A stretch of DNA of 61,877 nucleotides from assembly GCF_014650115.1 (NCBI RefSeq), contig NZ_BMUI01000036.1:1-61877 (forward strand). Direction: 5' to 3'. Under the pieces are notes generated by a model. The model was not told where the DNA came from and did no database searches. It saw nothing but the letters and a program-made list of their open reading frames with translations. The position numbers and the translations under genes were made by a program. Positions 1 to 9,478 of the stretch are shown piece after piece. This DNA comes from Streptomyces olivaceoviridis. GTDB lineage: Bacteria; Actinomycetota; Actinomycetes; Streptomycetales; Streptomycetaceae. Numbering within the stretch: position 1 is the stretch's first letter; each line of letters opens with the position of its first letter.

Positions 1-225
1 GCACTTCTCGCGTTTCTGATCAAGCCTCGGACATGCCACCTCGTGAAAGCGTGAGGCTGTCCTGGGAAGATCGTCATTATGACCCAGAGTGCGGCATTTG
101 GGTGATTAGCATATCGCACTGTGTATCGGTAGCTTCACCGTCAGGTTGCGTGCGGGACCTCGCACAACGTCTCCAAACCCTGTTCGAAGTCCCGCACGCT
201 CATGGCAATCCGAGAGGAGTGCCCT
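1..225. other. Leading non-coding stretch
   Basis: No frame here has a convincing start and ribosome site. The short open frames on both strands look like compositional shadows. The last bases hold the ribosome site (GAGAGGAG) of the gene that follows. Confidence 0.5.
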
Positions 226-498
226 ATGGGGCGATCTACCCCCCGGCGTCGCCGGGTGAAACAACCGTCCGGCCGCTTCGCACGCAAGCGTAGTGGCCGT
301 AACGAAAAGTTCCGTTACGTGAACTGGTCTGGCACGCATGCCGTTAGTGCGTTCATCGGAATCCTGTTCATCGGATACCTGCTCATTTCCCGCCCGCCCG
401 TCCATGTGACGGTCTCCCCCGAAGCCGCCACCGTCGTTGGCGGTGCGCTCTCCGGCGCCGCCCTCCGGCTTGTGCGGTTCCGCCGTTACCGCCGCTGA
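226..498 (+). CDS. Small basic membrane protein
   Basis: A 90-residue protein of unknown function. The first 35 residues are strongly basic (MGRSTPRRRRVKQPSG). One clear membrane segment follows (SAFIGILFIGYLLI), then a second, weaker hydrophobic stretch (VVGGALSGAALRLV) and a basic tail. I chose the ATG at 226 over the upstream in-frame ATG at 202 because GAGAGGAG sits six bases before it. A strong stem-loop follows the stop, so it is probably transcribed alone. The basic-membrane-basic layout resembles small Streptomyces plasmid proteins, but no family was recognised. Confidence 0.6.
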   Translation: MGRSTPRRRRVKQPSGRFARKRSGRNEKFRYVNWSGTHAVSAFIGILFIGYLLISRPPVHVTVSPEAATVVGGALSGAALRLVRFRRYRR

Positions 499-510
499 GA
501 GGCCTTGATT

Positions 511-542
511 CGGGGGGAGACCGGCTTGCCGGTCTCCCCCCG
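511..542 (+). terminator. Strong GC stem-loop
   Basis: An almost perfect inverted repeat (GGGGGGAGACCGGC, a TT loop, then the complement) lies 12 bases after the stop of the small membrane gene. There is no T-tract, as is common for Streptomyces terminators. Confidence 0.75.
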
Positions 543-686
543 ACCCACACCCTGCGGCACGGGCCCCCAGTGCAGCCCCGACCCGTGCCGCGTAGCCGGC
601 GCGCGTGACGAAACCCGGGGAATCCCCGGTGCATCCGCCGCGGGCCACCCTTCATGAACCCTTTTCGTTACGGGACGGAAGCAACC

Positions 687-2183
687 GTGAGTGACAACTG
701 TGAGTACTGCAGCTCCCCTCTCACCGGAGGCCCGGGCAAGGGCCGGCCCCGGAAGTACTGCACAGACGCCTGCCGCCAGGCCGCCCACCGGCGCCGCGCC
801 CACGCCGGACCCGGATCCGCAGCCCCACCCGCGGCGCACCCGCAACCCGCGGCCGAGCTGTCGCCGAGCCCCGCCCGGACCCCTCCGGCCTCCCGGGCCG
901 CCGGCCATGCCCCCTCGGCCGGGGACGAGCTCATCGCCGAGATCGCCAAAGACATCCAGGACGGTGCCCGCGACCTCGCGCGGCTCCTGCCCTCGCTCGA
1001 CGGGGAGGAGCCCCTGCTGCGCATCACCCAACTGCAAGAGCAGCTCGACGGCCTGACCGCGGCAGCCGTCGGCCGGGCACGCTACCGGCGTGTCACCTGG
1101 GTCACCATCAGCTCGGCCCTGCGCATCAGCGAGGACACCGCCCGCCACCGCTACACCGACCGCTACCTCCTGCGCCGCCTCGCCCGGTTCAACCGGTCCG
1201 GGACGGTGCCCACCACCGTGGCCGGCCTCTTCACCGCCCCCGGGCACGGCACCGCCTCACCTCAGGACCCGCCCTCAGCCGGCGACACCGGCGGCGACGG
1301 CAGCGAGGCGGGCAGCGACCGCAGCGACCGAGGGGACGGACCAGAGCAGACCACGCCCCCCGAGCCGGCAGGCGCCGCCTACAACCGGCTCGCGCCGATC
1401 CTGTCCATGCTCATCCGCACCGCCCAGCTCACCAACAAAGAGGTCAGCGGCAGGATCGGATGCTCCCCCTCCTACCTGTCACGGATCCTGACCGGCGAAC
1501 GCGTACCGACCTGGGACCTGACGCGCAAGTTCGCCCACGCCTGCGGCGCCGACCCCGAAGTCCTGCGCACCGTGTGGGAGTCGGAGAAGCTCAGCCACAA
1601 GTGCCGCGAACCGCTCCCGGAACCCGACACCCCATCCCTGCCGGCCGCCGAACAGCTACGCGCCGCAGTCCGCACCCTGCACCTGCGCGCAGGACGCCCC
1701 GCCCCCAACGACATCGCCGTCGCCAGCCGGTGGGTGCTCACCGCCGGCACCGTGGCCTCCCTCCTCGAAGGCACCGTTCTGCCACCCCACGACGTCCTGC
1801 AAAGCTTCGTCCGCCTCCTGGGCGGCGACGTCGACCACTTCGCCCGGCTCCTGGACGACGCCCACCACGAAGCCACCCACGGCACAGTCGTCCTGCCGAC
1901 CCCCCGCCAGCGAACAACCGACGTCGTCACCGCAACCACACACTTAGAGACCGGCCTCGCCTCCCCACCCGCCGGCCCCGACACCGTCATGAAGGCCTTC
2001 AGCAAGGTCCTCACCGAAGAACGCACCATCGAAGACGGCCGCGCCCGCCTCCTGGACAAACTCGCCGAACAGAACCCGCAGACAGACCGCGAACGGTGGC
2101 GGCCGATGACCGCGATCACCGCCGCCCTGCGACAACGCAAACTCCCCCCGGCCACCGCCATCACCCCCCTCGGAGGAACGTGA
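687..2183 (+). CDS. Zinc-finger / double HTH regulatory protein
   Basis: A 498-residue protein, probably a DNA-binding regulator. The N-terminus has a C4 zinc-finger pattern (CEYC near residue 4, then KYCTDACRQAAHRRR), of the kind seen in many Streptomyces plasmid proteins. A proline-rich linker follows. An XRE-type HTH lies around residues 235-290 (TNKEVSGRIGCSPSYLSRIL), and a second degenerate HTH-like unit around 325-385 (ASRWVLTAGTVASLLEG). I prefer the GTG at 687, which has GGACGGAAG five bases upstream, over the ATG at 654. It is not visibly in an operon. The target is unknown. Confidence 0.7.
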   Translation: MSDNCEYCSSPLTGGPGKGRPRKYCTDACRQAAHRRRAHAGPGSAAPPAAHPQPAAELSPSPARTPPASRAAGHAPSAGDELIAEIAKDIQDGARDLARLLPSLDGEEPLLRITQLQEQLDGLTAAAVGRARYRRVTWVTISSALRISEDTARHRYTDRYLLRRLARFNRSGTVPTTVAGLFTAPGHGTASPQDPPSAGDTGGDGSEAGSDRSDRGDGPEQTTPPEPAGAAYNRLAPILSMLIRTAQLTNKEVSGRIGCSPSYLSRILTGERVPTWDLTRKFAHACGADPEVLRTVWESEKLSHKCREPLPEPDTPSLPAAEQLRAAVRTLHLRAGRPAPNDIAVASRWVLTAGTVASLLEGTVLPPHDVLQSFVRLLGGDVDHFARLLDDAHHEATHGTVVLPTPRQRTTDVVTATTHLETGLASPPAGPDTVMKAFSKVLTEERTIEDGRARLLDKLAEQNPQTDRERWRPMTAITAALRQRKLPPATAITPLGGT

Positions 2184-2433
2184 CCCATGCGCCCTGCCAC
2201 ACCCCGGTGACCCCACCCGACCAGACCAAGCCAGGCCGGAAGGGACCCCAGCGGCCGCTCGGTCACGGGTCAGCCTGTGCAGCGCGGGCCTGCCAGCCGC
2301 GGAAGCGAGAGGGGCAGGCGCCAGCCGGTCTTCTGCCCGGGCACGGTCTGGTCCTGCTCCTGGCAGCCGCGCTCGGCTCGTCTTTCGGTGACCTGGCGCC
2401 GCCTCGGCAGCCCTCCCTCCGCGGCCAAGGTCG

Positions 2434-3105
2434 TCACCGGGCCAGTGTCACGGTGACGGGCACGTCCGGACAATTGCCGAGCACCTTGGTGAGCGCGGCC
2501 TGTTCACCGGTATCGATGCTCAGACCCCAACGGGTCTTGTCGGCCACCCAGTCGGTGACGTACTGGCAGCGGTAGCCGACGGCCGGCGGCAGCCACGTGC
2601 TGGGGTCCTGGTCGGCCTTGGACCGGTTCGAGGCAGCCGACACCGCGATCAGCGCACGGTCGTCACCGAGGTCGTTGGCGTAAGCCTCACGTTCCTTCGC
2701 GCTCCAGACGGAAGCGCCGGAGTCCCAGGCCTCGGCGAGCGGGACCAAATGGTCGATGTCCAGACTCCTCGGTCCCTGCATGAAGCGGTCGTCATACGGC
2801 GAGAACCAGGCTCCCCCGCTCAGACGGCAGCTCGCGCCCTGCTCCGGAGCGACGACCGCCTCGGCCTTCAGCACCTCCGCGCGGGTATTGCAGCCATCCT
2901 TGTCGGCGTCGACCCAGTGCTTGAATTTCGTGCGCTCGTACCCGGTGCGGTCCTCGCTGCGGACCGGCAGCTGGGCCAGGGCATCCGTCACGGGCAGGGT
3001 GACGGTGTCACCGGGTGCGAAAGCAGCCGGGGCTGCGTGCGCGGTCGTCGGGACGAGGAGGGTGGCGAACACGGCGGCCACGGCAGCGGTACGGACGAAG
3101 CGCAC
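2434..3105 (-). CDS. Secreted HNH endonuclease (DUF1524 / GmrSD C-terminal type)
   Basis: A 223-residue predicted extracellular nuclease. The start is the GTG at 3105, with GAGAGGA upstream. It opens a classic signal peptide (VRFVRTAAVAAVFATLL, cleavage near AHA-AP). The catalytic HNH signature is DIDHLVPLAEAWDSGA, followed by the Asn/Lys segment SAASNRSKADQDP, typical of Streptomyces secreted HNH proteins. Several cysteines outside the signal suggest disulfides. It converges on the gene at 687-2183. Secreted homologues are thought to degrade extracellular DNA; the role here is inferred. Confidence 0.85.
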   Translation of the reverse strand: MRFVRTAAVAAVFATLLVPTTAHAAPAAFAPGDTVTLPVTDALAQLPVRSEDRTGYERTKFKHWVDADKDGCNTRAEVLKAEAVVAPEQGASCRLSGGAWFSPYDDRFMQGPRSLDIDHLVPLAEAWDSGASVWSAKEREAYANDLGDDRALIAVSAASNRSKADQDPSTWLPPAVGYRCQYVTDWVADKTRWGLSIDTGEQAALTKVLGNCPDVPVTVTLAR

Positions 3106-3352
3106 GAGCGGGAGTCCTCTCGAAGACCACAGAGCAGTTCGTGATCTTCGTAGCGGCTCCCGCACGCACCCTGCCCGGCAACCAGCAGCGGCTCTACCCG
3201 ATCGGGCGGTAAGTACGATCAACGACGCACGAGGCGGGCCGCTCAAGGATCCGGGCCGTGGCAGAGGTCCCCGATGAGGTGATGAAGCTGAAGGCCGCAT
3301 CCGCCGCAGCCCTCGTGCGCGGTGCCGGCCGCCGGATATCCGACGGCCGCGG

Positions 3353-3904
3353 TCACACTCGTGCGTGTAGACGTCTGCGGGGCATAGCGATGGAGGCGAT
3401 AGTGGCGGCGGCCAGGCCCAAGGCGGCACCGAGCGAGTTGAACGTCACGTCATCAATGTCTGCCGTTCTGCCGGCCTGTTCCAGCCACTGGATCAGTTCA
3501 ATGACGCAACTGAACGCCGCACACCCGGCAAGCACGGACAGACGGGAGGTCGTACGCAGCGCATAATAGGCGAATATTGCGATAGGGGCGAACATGATTG
3601 CGTTCGCCGCCTCCTGCTTGAAAATCATCGAGATCTCATTGGACCCCATGCCTGCTGTCCCATAGAGGAGACCCTCGCCGGGAAGCCAGTAAATGCGATC
3701 GAATCTTCCTGCGGGCGGGCCGTCAGGAATCACCGTCACGGCCAGTACAAGCAGCACCCAGACAGCCAGGAAGAAACCAGACGCCGGGCGGATAACGTCA
3801 GGGCGCCGAGCCATGAGGAATTCAGCAAGAAAACACAGCAGAACTGCCGCCACGGCCGCAGCCAAGCAGCTGGCAGGTGAGATGTACAGGACTACTTGCC
3901 ACAC
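3353..3904 (-). CDS. VanZ family membrane protein
   Basis: A 183-residue integral membrane protein. Four to five hydrophobic segments are visible (near residues 8-28, 43-60, 95-115, 122-140 and 155-172). The conserved VanZ-like features are present: the short acidic/aromatic stretch before the third segment, and the C-terminal signature IELIQWLEQAGRTADIDDV followed by NSLGAALG. VanZ relatives can lower teicoplanin binding in enterococci, but most actinobacterial members are uncharacterised, so resistance is not claimed. It appears monocistronic, with about 250 bases to the nuclease gene downstream. Confidence 0.85.
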   Translation of the reverse strand: MWQVVLYISPASCLAAAVAAVLLCFLAEFLMARRPDVIRPASGFFLAVWVLLVLAVTVIPDGPPAGRFDRIYWLPGEGLLYGTAGMGSNEISMIFKQEAANAIMFAPIAIFAYYALRTTSRLSVLAGCAAFSCVIELIQWLEQAGRTADIDDVTFNSLGAALGLAAATIASIAMPRRRLHARV

Positions 3905-4018
3905 CGGAGTACCCCTTGGTGCAGTGGCGCAGGGAGGAGTGCAGGTGCGAAGGCTAGCACCCTCGGCACCTGCAGCAGCGCCCCCTCTGTCACGCTCAGC
4001 GACGCACGCCTGCCGGAA

Positions 4019-4405
4019 TTACAGGCAGTACCACTTGCCCACGAAATCGTCATCGTGCGTCTTCATGAGAGCGCGGATGCACCAGCCCTTGTCCAGGGTG
4101 AGGTACCGGCCATGCTTGACGGTCTTGCCACTCTTGGCAGTCAGCCAAGGAGAGTCGAAGTGCTTCGGCTGCGTAGTGTCGTCGTATTTGGACTGGTATC
4201 CCAGCTGTACCTGGACATCGCCGCCGGAATGCTTGAAGTACTCCGTCGTGTAAGTGCCGCCAGGCGTGGACGGATGCTTGATGCACAGCTGCCCGTTGGA
4301 CAGGTCTCCGCAGCCGTCAGCGGTTGCGCTGGCACTGGGTGCGACGACTACAGAAACAGCAAAGAATGCGGCAGCAGCAGAGGCCGCAAGCGCGAATTTA
4401 CGCAC
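4019..4405 (-). CDS. Small secreted protein
   Basis: A 128-residue protein with a typical Sec signal (MRKFALAASAAAAFFAVSVV, cleavage after SASA). The mature ~98 residues carry four cysteines (two near its N-terminus, two near its C-terminus), consistent with disulfides, and many aromatic and charged residues. No catalytic motif is visible. The fold could resemble ricin-like or beta-trefoil secreted proteins, but that is a guess. Confidence 0.7.
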   Translation of the reverse strand: MRKFALAASAAAAFFAVSVVVAPSASATADGCGDLSNGQLCIKHPSTPGGTYTTEYFKHSGGDVQVQLGYQSKYDDTTQPKHFDSPWLTAKSGKTVKHGRYLTLDKGWCIRALMKTHDDDFVGKWYCL

Positions 4406-4838
4406 AGTAAACCCCGGTTTTAAGTTAGCTTTGTGGTCGCGATGATCTTAACAGCGCTGCGGTGTCGTCCGAACGTGTGATCAAGCCAAAAGGCCTGTAC
4501 CCGCGAGTCAATCAAGCCGATCTTCAGCTCGGCCCGATCACGGCAGTGCGGGCGCGCCCGAGCCCGCTGCAGAGGTGCCTCCACGGCTGCTCCCGCGTCG
4601 GGGCGCAACTGGCCGGCCCTCGTCGCCGCCCAGCCATCGCCAGTAGGGACGCCGCGTCAGCGTTGCCCCGGTTGAGGTCGTACTCGATCAGCCGGTCCGG
4701 CACCTGACACCTGAACGCAGTCTGTTGCACGGTCTACTGCTCTACCCTCGGCGGGCGAAGCGCAGCGCGTCGAGGCATGCAGCAGACGACAGGTCCGGTT
4801 GACAGCGGGCGCTCGCGCCCCGCTCACCGAGAGCGCTG
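4406..4838. other. Gene-free interval
   Basis: About 430 bases between the small secreted gene and the end of the Y-family polymerase gene. It presumably holds the secreted gene's promoter. A minus-strand frame at 4524-4730 is open but lacks a ribosome site and any recognisable motif. No RNA gene is seen. Confidence 0.4.
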
Positions 4839-5876
4839 TCATGAGGCCCGGCGCAGGGGCACGACGGCGGCCGGCCCGATGGATCCGGGCCCGAACTTCT
4901 TCCGGATCCGGTCCATGGCCTGCTCGGCGACGAGCCGGGACTCCCGGGCGCCGTCGAGGCTGATCTGCTCGGCGACCTGACCGGCGTCGATGAGGTCCTC
5001 GCCCCTCAGACCGATCCCGGTCAGGCGGGCGCGTTGCAGGCCGGCGGCATCCATCAGCTGGTAGGCGAGTGTGCGCAGGTCGTCCTCGTGGGCGGAGGGC
5101 GCGGACAGGCGGCGGGTCTTCTCCCAGGCCGTCCCGCCCGCGAAGCACAGGGTCAAGGTGATCGCGCGGGCAGCCTGGCCGCGGCGGCGGAGCTGGAGGC
5201 CGAGCTGGACGACAAGGTCGAGCAAGGCGGTCCGGACGACGGCGCCGTCCAGGGTGTGGCTCGTGAAGCGGTGGCGTACGGCGGCGGAGGCCGGCAAGTT
5301 CCGGGGGACGACGGGACGGGGGTCGATGCCGCGGGCACGGTCGGCGGCGAGCCGACCGGCCTTCTTGCCCAGCAGACGCTGCACGGTGGCCGGGGACACG
5401 GCGGCGAGCAGTCCGACCGTGTGGATGCCGTAGTCACAGAGCACGGCGGCCTGACGCGGGCCGATCCCATGCAGATCGCCTACGGGCAGCGAGGCGAGCC
5501 AGTCGGCGACCTCGTCGGGCGCGATGGCGAGGACACCGCCGAGACCGATGATCTGGGCGGAGGCCGTGGCCGCGACGGTGATCGTGGGCCCTATGCCGAC
5601 CCGGACGTCGACCCCGAGGTACGAGATGGTCCGCACGCGCAGGATCTCGCCCAGATGAGCCACGTCGGTGCCGTGATAGCGCAGGGCGCCCTTCAGCTCG
5701 ACCAGGGCCGCGGACGGCGGCAACGCCTGCACCACCGGGGACAGGCCGGCCAGCAGCTCCAGCACCCCTCGGTAGGTCTCCTCCGACAGCCGCTCCGGGC
5801 AGCGCACATGCATCACCGTCGCCCGCGCAGTAGGACCCGGCTTTCCCGCGTCGTTCACAATCCTCACTCCCACCAC
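4839..5876 (-). CDS. Y-family DNA polymerase-like protein, catalytically degenerate (ImuB-like)
   Basis: About 340 residues resembling the fingers, palm, thumb and little-finger layout of DinB/ImuB proteins. It includes the helix-hairpin-helix (LHGIGPRQAAVLCDYGIHT) and the following KKAGRLAADRARGIDPR. The palm residues that bind metal in active enzymes are missing: the first motif reads VMHVRCP where an Asp is expected, and the usual SIDEAYLD segment reads AALVELKGA. The protein is therefore probably non-catalytic, as known for ImuB. The start is uncertain between GTG codons at 5876 and 5858. No imuA or dnaE2 partner is visible. Direct and inverted TCGA repeats lie upstream. Confidence 0.8.
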   Translation of the reverse strand: MVGVRIVNDAGKPGPTARATVMHVRCPERLSEETYRGVLELLAGLSPVVQALPPSAALVELKGALRYHGTDVAHLGEILRVRTISYLGVDVRVGIGPTITVAATASAQIIGLGGVLAIAPDEVADWLASLPVGDLHGIGPRQAAVLCDYGIHTVGLLAAVSPATVQRLLGKKAGRLAADRARGIDPRPVVPRNLPASAAVRHRFTSHTLDGAVVRTALLDLVVQLGLQLRRRGQAARAITLTLCFAGGTAWEKTRRLSAPSAHEDDLRTLAYQLMDAAGLQRARLTGIGLRGEDLIDAGQVAEQISLDGARESRLVAEQAMDRIRKKFGPGSIGPAAVVPLRRAS

Positions 5877-5945
5877 TCACGCTATCGAACAAAGAATCGA
5901 ACACGCGAACTCGATGAGGATGATCACGGAAGTAGAATCAAAAAC

Positions 5946-5990
5946 ACGTTCGATGATCTGCCGCCGGACCTGGAGCGGCTACGCACTTTA
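5946..5990 (+). pseudogene. 5' fragment of a split DUF6233 gene
   Basis: Fifteen codons read TFDDLPPDLERLRTL, which matches the usual N-terminus of Streptomyces DUF6233 proteins as I recall the family. The frame has no ATG or GTG in place, so the start has also decayed. The match stops at about 5990, where the recombinase element begins. The remainder of the gene resumes near 9479 in the same orientation. Confidence 0.75.
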
Positions 5991-6056
5991 AAAGTTACGT
6001 GGAATCCGCCGGGGTGATCATGTATCCCCGGTGCAACCACGGACTTGGGAGATCGC

Positions 6057-7136
6057 TTGAGCGCCACGACGGTGCTGACGGAGAAGTGGCCGGTGCTCGG
6101 CCGACACGAGCAGGCGGCGGCCTGGCTGTCGGTTTGGACGGATTTGGGCCGTGCGCCGCGCACGATCGACGCCTACGGCCGTGGACTGGCCGAGTACCTA
6201 CTGATGTGCGAGCGGGAAGGTATCGACCCGGTCGCCGCGGACCGGGCGCATATCGCCGTCTATGTGCGGGAGTTGGCCTCCCGGCCTCACTACCGCGGTG
6301 CGAACGTGGTCTCGATCGACTCGGGAGCTGGGCTGGCCAACGCCACGATCCAGCAGCGCCTGGTGCCGGTCCGCCTGTTCTACGACTTCCTGCTGGAGGA
6401 GGGCCTGCGAGAGTCCAACCCCGTCGGTCGGGGCCATTACACCCCCGGCCGACGGGCCGGCGGTCAGCAGCGCGGCCTGGTGCCACGGCTGACGAAGCTG
6501 CCGTGGATCCCTGGCGAACACGAGTGGCTGCGCATCCTGGAGGTGGCCCGGCAGGAGTCGATCCGCAACCGTGTGATGCTCGCCCTGGCCTACGACGCCG
6601 CGCTACGGCGCGAAGAATTGTGCTCGCTCCGGACCGATGATGTGGATCCAGCCCACCGCACGCTGCGGATACGGGCGGAGACGACGAAGAACCGGCTGGA
6701 ACGGGTGGTTCCCTACTCGGCGTCGACTGGCGTGCTGCTGTCGACCTACCTCGCCCACCGGGCCACCGTCAGCCGGGCGCGAGGGCCGCTGTTCCTGTCG
6801 GAGTCGCGGCGCAACTACGCACAGCCGCTGAGTCTGTGGACGTGGTCGAAGGTGGTACGCCAGATTGCCGTGACTTCCGGTGTCCCGCGCTTCTCCACGC
6901 ACACCACCCGGCACCTGTGCCTGACCGATCTGGCCCGGATGGGCTGGGAGTTGCACGCGATTGCCTCCTTCGCCGGCCACCGTCACACCGACTCCACCCT
7001 CCAGTACATCCACCTGTCCGGCCGTGACCTCGCCGAGAAGCTGAAGACCGGGATGGATCACATTCACTCCTGGCGGGTCCAGACGCTCGCCGAGGCGGAC
7101 ATATCGAAGGCCGCGGCGGGAGGAGCTTCGCGATGA
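6057..7136 (+). CDS. Tyrosine recombinase (TnpA-like)
   Basis: About 359 residues with a SAM-like N-terminal core-binding domain and a C-terminal catalytic domain. Visible catalytic residues are Arg in ALRREELCSL, His-x-x-Arg in STHTTRHLC, and the GHRHTDSTLQYIHL box with the second His and the nucleophilic Tyr. The TTG at 6057, preceded by GGGAGA, is the likeliest start. The stop overlaps the next start (ATGA), so the two recombinases are translationally coupled and probably act together to move the element. Confidence 0.85.
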   Translation: MSATTVLTEKWPVLGRHEQAAAWLSVWTDLGRAPRTIDAYGRGLAEYLLMCEREGIDPVAADRAHIAVYVRELASRPHYRGANVVSIDSGAGLANATIQQRLVPVRLFYDFLLEEGLRESNPVGRGHYTPGRRAGGQQRGLVPRLTKLPWIPGEHEWLRILEVARQESIRNRVMLALAYDAALRREELCSLRTDDVDPAHRTLRIRAETTKNRLERVVPYSASTGVLLSTYLAHRATVSRARGPLFLSESRRNYAQPLSLWTWSKVVRQIAVTSGVPRFSTHTTRHLCLTDLARMGWELHAIASFAGHRHTDSTLQYIHLSGRDLAEKLKTGMDHIHSWRVQTLAEADISKAAAGGASR

Positions 7137-9457
7137 CGACCGCTCCCCTGCCTGAACAAGCGAACGGGCGCCGGCACTCCCCGATCGGCCAGCGCCGCGG
7201 TCACCGCTCACCGGTGCTGTCGGAGGCAGAGCGGCGGGCCATCCGCGAGCTGGGCCTGCGGAACCTGCGTCGACTGCGCTATCACGATCCCGATGCACCT
7301 CAGTGGACTGTCATCAGCCGTCTCATACAGCCCATGCGGGACGTCAATGCCAGCTTCGACACGCCGCCCACCATGCACATGACGCGAGCCATGAACGACG
7401 CCATCGCCGTTGTGATTCTGCGGTGCGCGGACGTTGGCCGCGCGTACTGGGACTGGACCGATCAGGAATGGCTGGACCTTCTCGGGCACAGCCACAAAGC
7501 TTTTCGGGAGCAGGTGCCCGACTGGGCCGAGGGGGCCGTGCGGCCGTTCCTGTGCGGGCACGCCTACCACCTGGGCGGCTTCGTCGGCTTCCATCAGCTC
7601 GGGCGCTTCGACCGGCTGACGCTGGCCTGCCGCATCTTCGGACGTCAGCTGGTCGAGGAGGAGATCGGACAGGTTCGTGCTGTGCTGACCGGCTGGGGTT
7701 ACCAATACGGCAAGGAGCACGACAAGGGCGTGCCCTCGGTCATGAGCCAGCTCTTCCTGCTCAACCGTAGCCCCTACGGCAGCGACCTCACCACCTCGTT
7801 CTTCGACCGCGTCCGGCGAGAGGATCTTCTGACCGACGACGGTACGAGGGTCTTGTTCGCAGTGCAGCGGGCCCTTGCCGAACTTGGCTTCTGCGAGTCA
7901 CCGATCTTGCGCTCCACGTCTGAGATGGTGGCCGATGTCGGGGTTCCACCAGGGTGGGCCGAGTGGGTGGAGCGGTGGACGTCCACGACGACCTTGACGC
8001 GCCGACACCGCCTGAATACCCGAGCCGCGCTGCTGAAGGTCGGCCGGTGGATCGCCTCGGAACAGCCGGGAGCTGAAGATCCCACCGCCTGGACCCGGCA
8101 GACATGCGCGGCCTGGATCGCGGCCGTCGATCGCATGAAGATCGGCGATTACGTGGTGCGCGCCAGCGGCTACCAAGACCGCGTCGGTCAGCCCCTCCAA
8201 GCCAGATCGAAGGCCGGCCTCGTCCGTGCCACACGTGTCTTTTTCCGGGACGTCCAGGAATGGGAGTGGCTGCCCCGCAGGTTTGACCCGCTTCGGGCTC
8301 TTGCTATGCCACGCACGATCAACGCCCTGATCGGCCCGAGTCCCCGCGTGATCGCCGACGACGTCTGGGCCAAACTGCTGTGGGCCGGACTCAACCTTCA
8401 GACCGACGACGTCCCGTGCGGCAAAGCCGGTCCCATCTACCCGGTGGAGCTGGTCCGCGCCGTCACACTGACCTGGCTGTTTTCCGGTCAGCGCAGCAAC
8501 GAGATCGCGCGGCTGCGTCTGGGATGCATCCGGTGGCAGCACGATGGTGCACCCGTCGCCGGCAATGCCACACAGGTCCTCGCCCAGGACGCCGTCTGCT
8601 TGCTGGACGTACCCGCTCACAAGACCGGCACCGCGTTCACGAAGCCGGTCGACCCGCTGCTCGGCCAAGCGATCAACGCCTGGGAAGCCCTACGCCCCAG
8701 CCAGCCGAAGCGCACCGACCGTCGGACCGGGGAGCAGGTCGACTACCTGTTCTCCTACCGCGCCCGCGCCATCTCCAGCGGCTACATCAACAGCAGCATC
8801 ATCCCCATGCTCTGCCGCAAAGCCGGCATTCCCACCACCGACATCCGCGGCAGCATCACGAGCCACCGGGCCCGCTCCACCATCGCCAGCCAGCTGTACA
8901 ACGCGAAAGAACCCATGACGCTGTTCGAGCTGCAAGCCTGGCTCGGACACCGCTCTCCGCAGTCCACTCAGCACTACGCGAAGATCACGCCGAACGCCCT
9001 CTCCAGGGCATACTCCGAGGCGGGCTACTTCGAACGGAACGTCCGCACCATCGAGGTCCTGGTCGACCGCGACGCGGTCGCCTCCGGCGCCGCCGCAGCC
9101 GGCGAGCCGTGGCAGCACTACGACCTCGGACACGGCTACTGCACCTACACCTTCTTCGAACAGTGCCAACACCGCATGGCCTGCGCCCGCTGCGACTTCT
9201 ACACCCCAAAGAACTCCACGAAAGCCCAACTCCTTGAAGCCAAGGGCAACTTGCAGAAGATGGCCGTCTCGATCCCACTCACCGAGGACGAGCAAGCCGC
9301 AGTCACCGACGGTCAGACCGCGATCGATCAACTCCTCGCCAGACTCGTCGATACGCCGACCCCGGCCGGGCCAACACCCCGCGAGATCGAGGCACCCGGC
9401 ACCGCTCGACTACTACCGATCGTCGACGTCCGGCAGGGCAAAGCAACGCAAGCTTGA
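7133..9457 (+). CDS. Large tyrosine recombinase (TnpB-like)
   Basis: A 774-residue integrase. The catalytic half shows FSGQRSNEIARLRLG (Arg), SHRARSTIASQLY (His-x-x-Arg) and LGHRSPQSTQHYAKI (His and Tyr). The long N-terminal half is probably the arm- and core-binding region. A Cys cluster near the C-terminus (CQHRMACARCDFY) suggests a zinc-binding tail, as in large actinobacterial tandem recombinases. It overlaps its partner by four bases. The stop lies seven bases before the right inverted repeat. Confidence 0.87.
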   Translation: MTTAPLPEQANGRRHSPIGQRRGHRSPVLSEAERRAIRELGLRNLRRLRYHDPDAPQWTVISRLIQPMRDVNASFDTPPTMHMTRAMNDAIAVVILRCADVGRAYWDWTDQEWLDLLGHSHKAFREQVPDWAEGAVRPFLCGHAYHLGGFVGFHQLGRFDRLTLACRIFGRQLVEEEIGQVRAVLTGWGYQYGKEHDKGVPSVMSQLFLLNRSPYGSDLTTSFFDRVRREDLLTDDGTRVLFAVQRALAELGFCESPILRSTSEMVADVGVPPGWAEWVERWTSTTTLTRRHRLNTRAALLKVGRWIASEQPGAEDPTAWTRQTCAAWIAAVDRMKIGDYVVRASGYQDRVGQPLQARSKAGLVRATRVFFRDVQEWEWLPRRFDPLRALAMPRTINALIGPSPRVIADDVWAKLLWAGLNLQTDDVPCGKAGPIYPVELVRAVTLTWLFSGQRSNEIARLRLGCIRWQHDGAPVAGNATQVLAQDAVCLLDVPAHKTGTAFTKPVDPLLGQAINAWEALRPSQPKRTDRRTGEQVDYLFSYRARAISSGYINSSIIPMLCRKAGIPTTDIRGSITSHRARSTIASQLYNAKEPMTLFELQAWLGHRSPQSTQHYAKITPNALSRAYSEAGYFERNVRTIEVLVDRDAVASGAAAAGEPWQHYDLGHGYCTYTFFEQCQHRMACARCDFYTPKNSTKAQLLEAKGNLQKMAVSIPLTEDEQAAVTDGQTAIDQLLARLVDTPTPAGPTPREIEAPGTARLLPIVDVRQGKATQA

Positions 9458-9478
9458 CAAATCTGATTCCACAGAATG

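Larger units (their letters stand above)
5991..9478 (+). mobile_element. Two-recombinase (Tn554-like) element inserted in a DUF6233 gene
   Basis: About 3.5 kb carrying two overlapping tyrosine recombinase genes and nothing else. It lies exactly between the two halves of a DUF6233 reading frame. Short inverted repeats are visible just inside the ends: GTGGAATC at 5999-6006 and GATTCCAC at 9465-9472. The gene order (about 360 aa, then a longer recombinase) is that of tnpA-tnpB in Tn554-type elements, but no tnpC is seen. Exact ends are uncertain by a few bases, because such elements usually leave a short variable spacer rather than a target duplication. Confidence 0.75.

Noticed and set aside
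5880..5960. TCGAAC and GTTCGA repeats upstream of the Y-family polymerase gene, possible LexA (SOS) box
   Set aside because: No pair has the orientation and four-base spacing of an actinobacterial LexA site.
5034..6017. Long plus-strand frame opposite the Y-family polymerase gene
   Set aside because: It is the antisense shadow of the polymerase gene; only its last codons matter, as the DUF6233 fragment.
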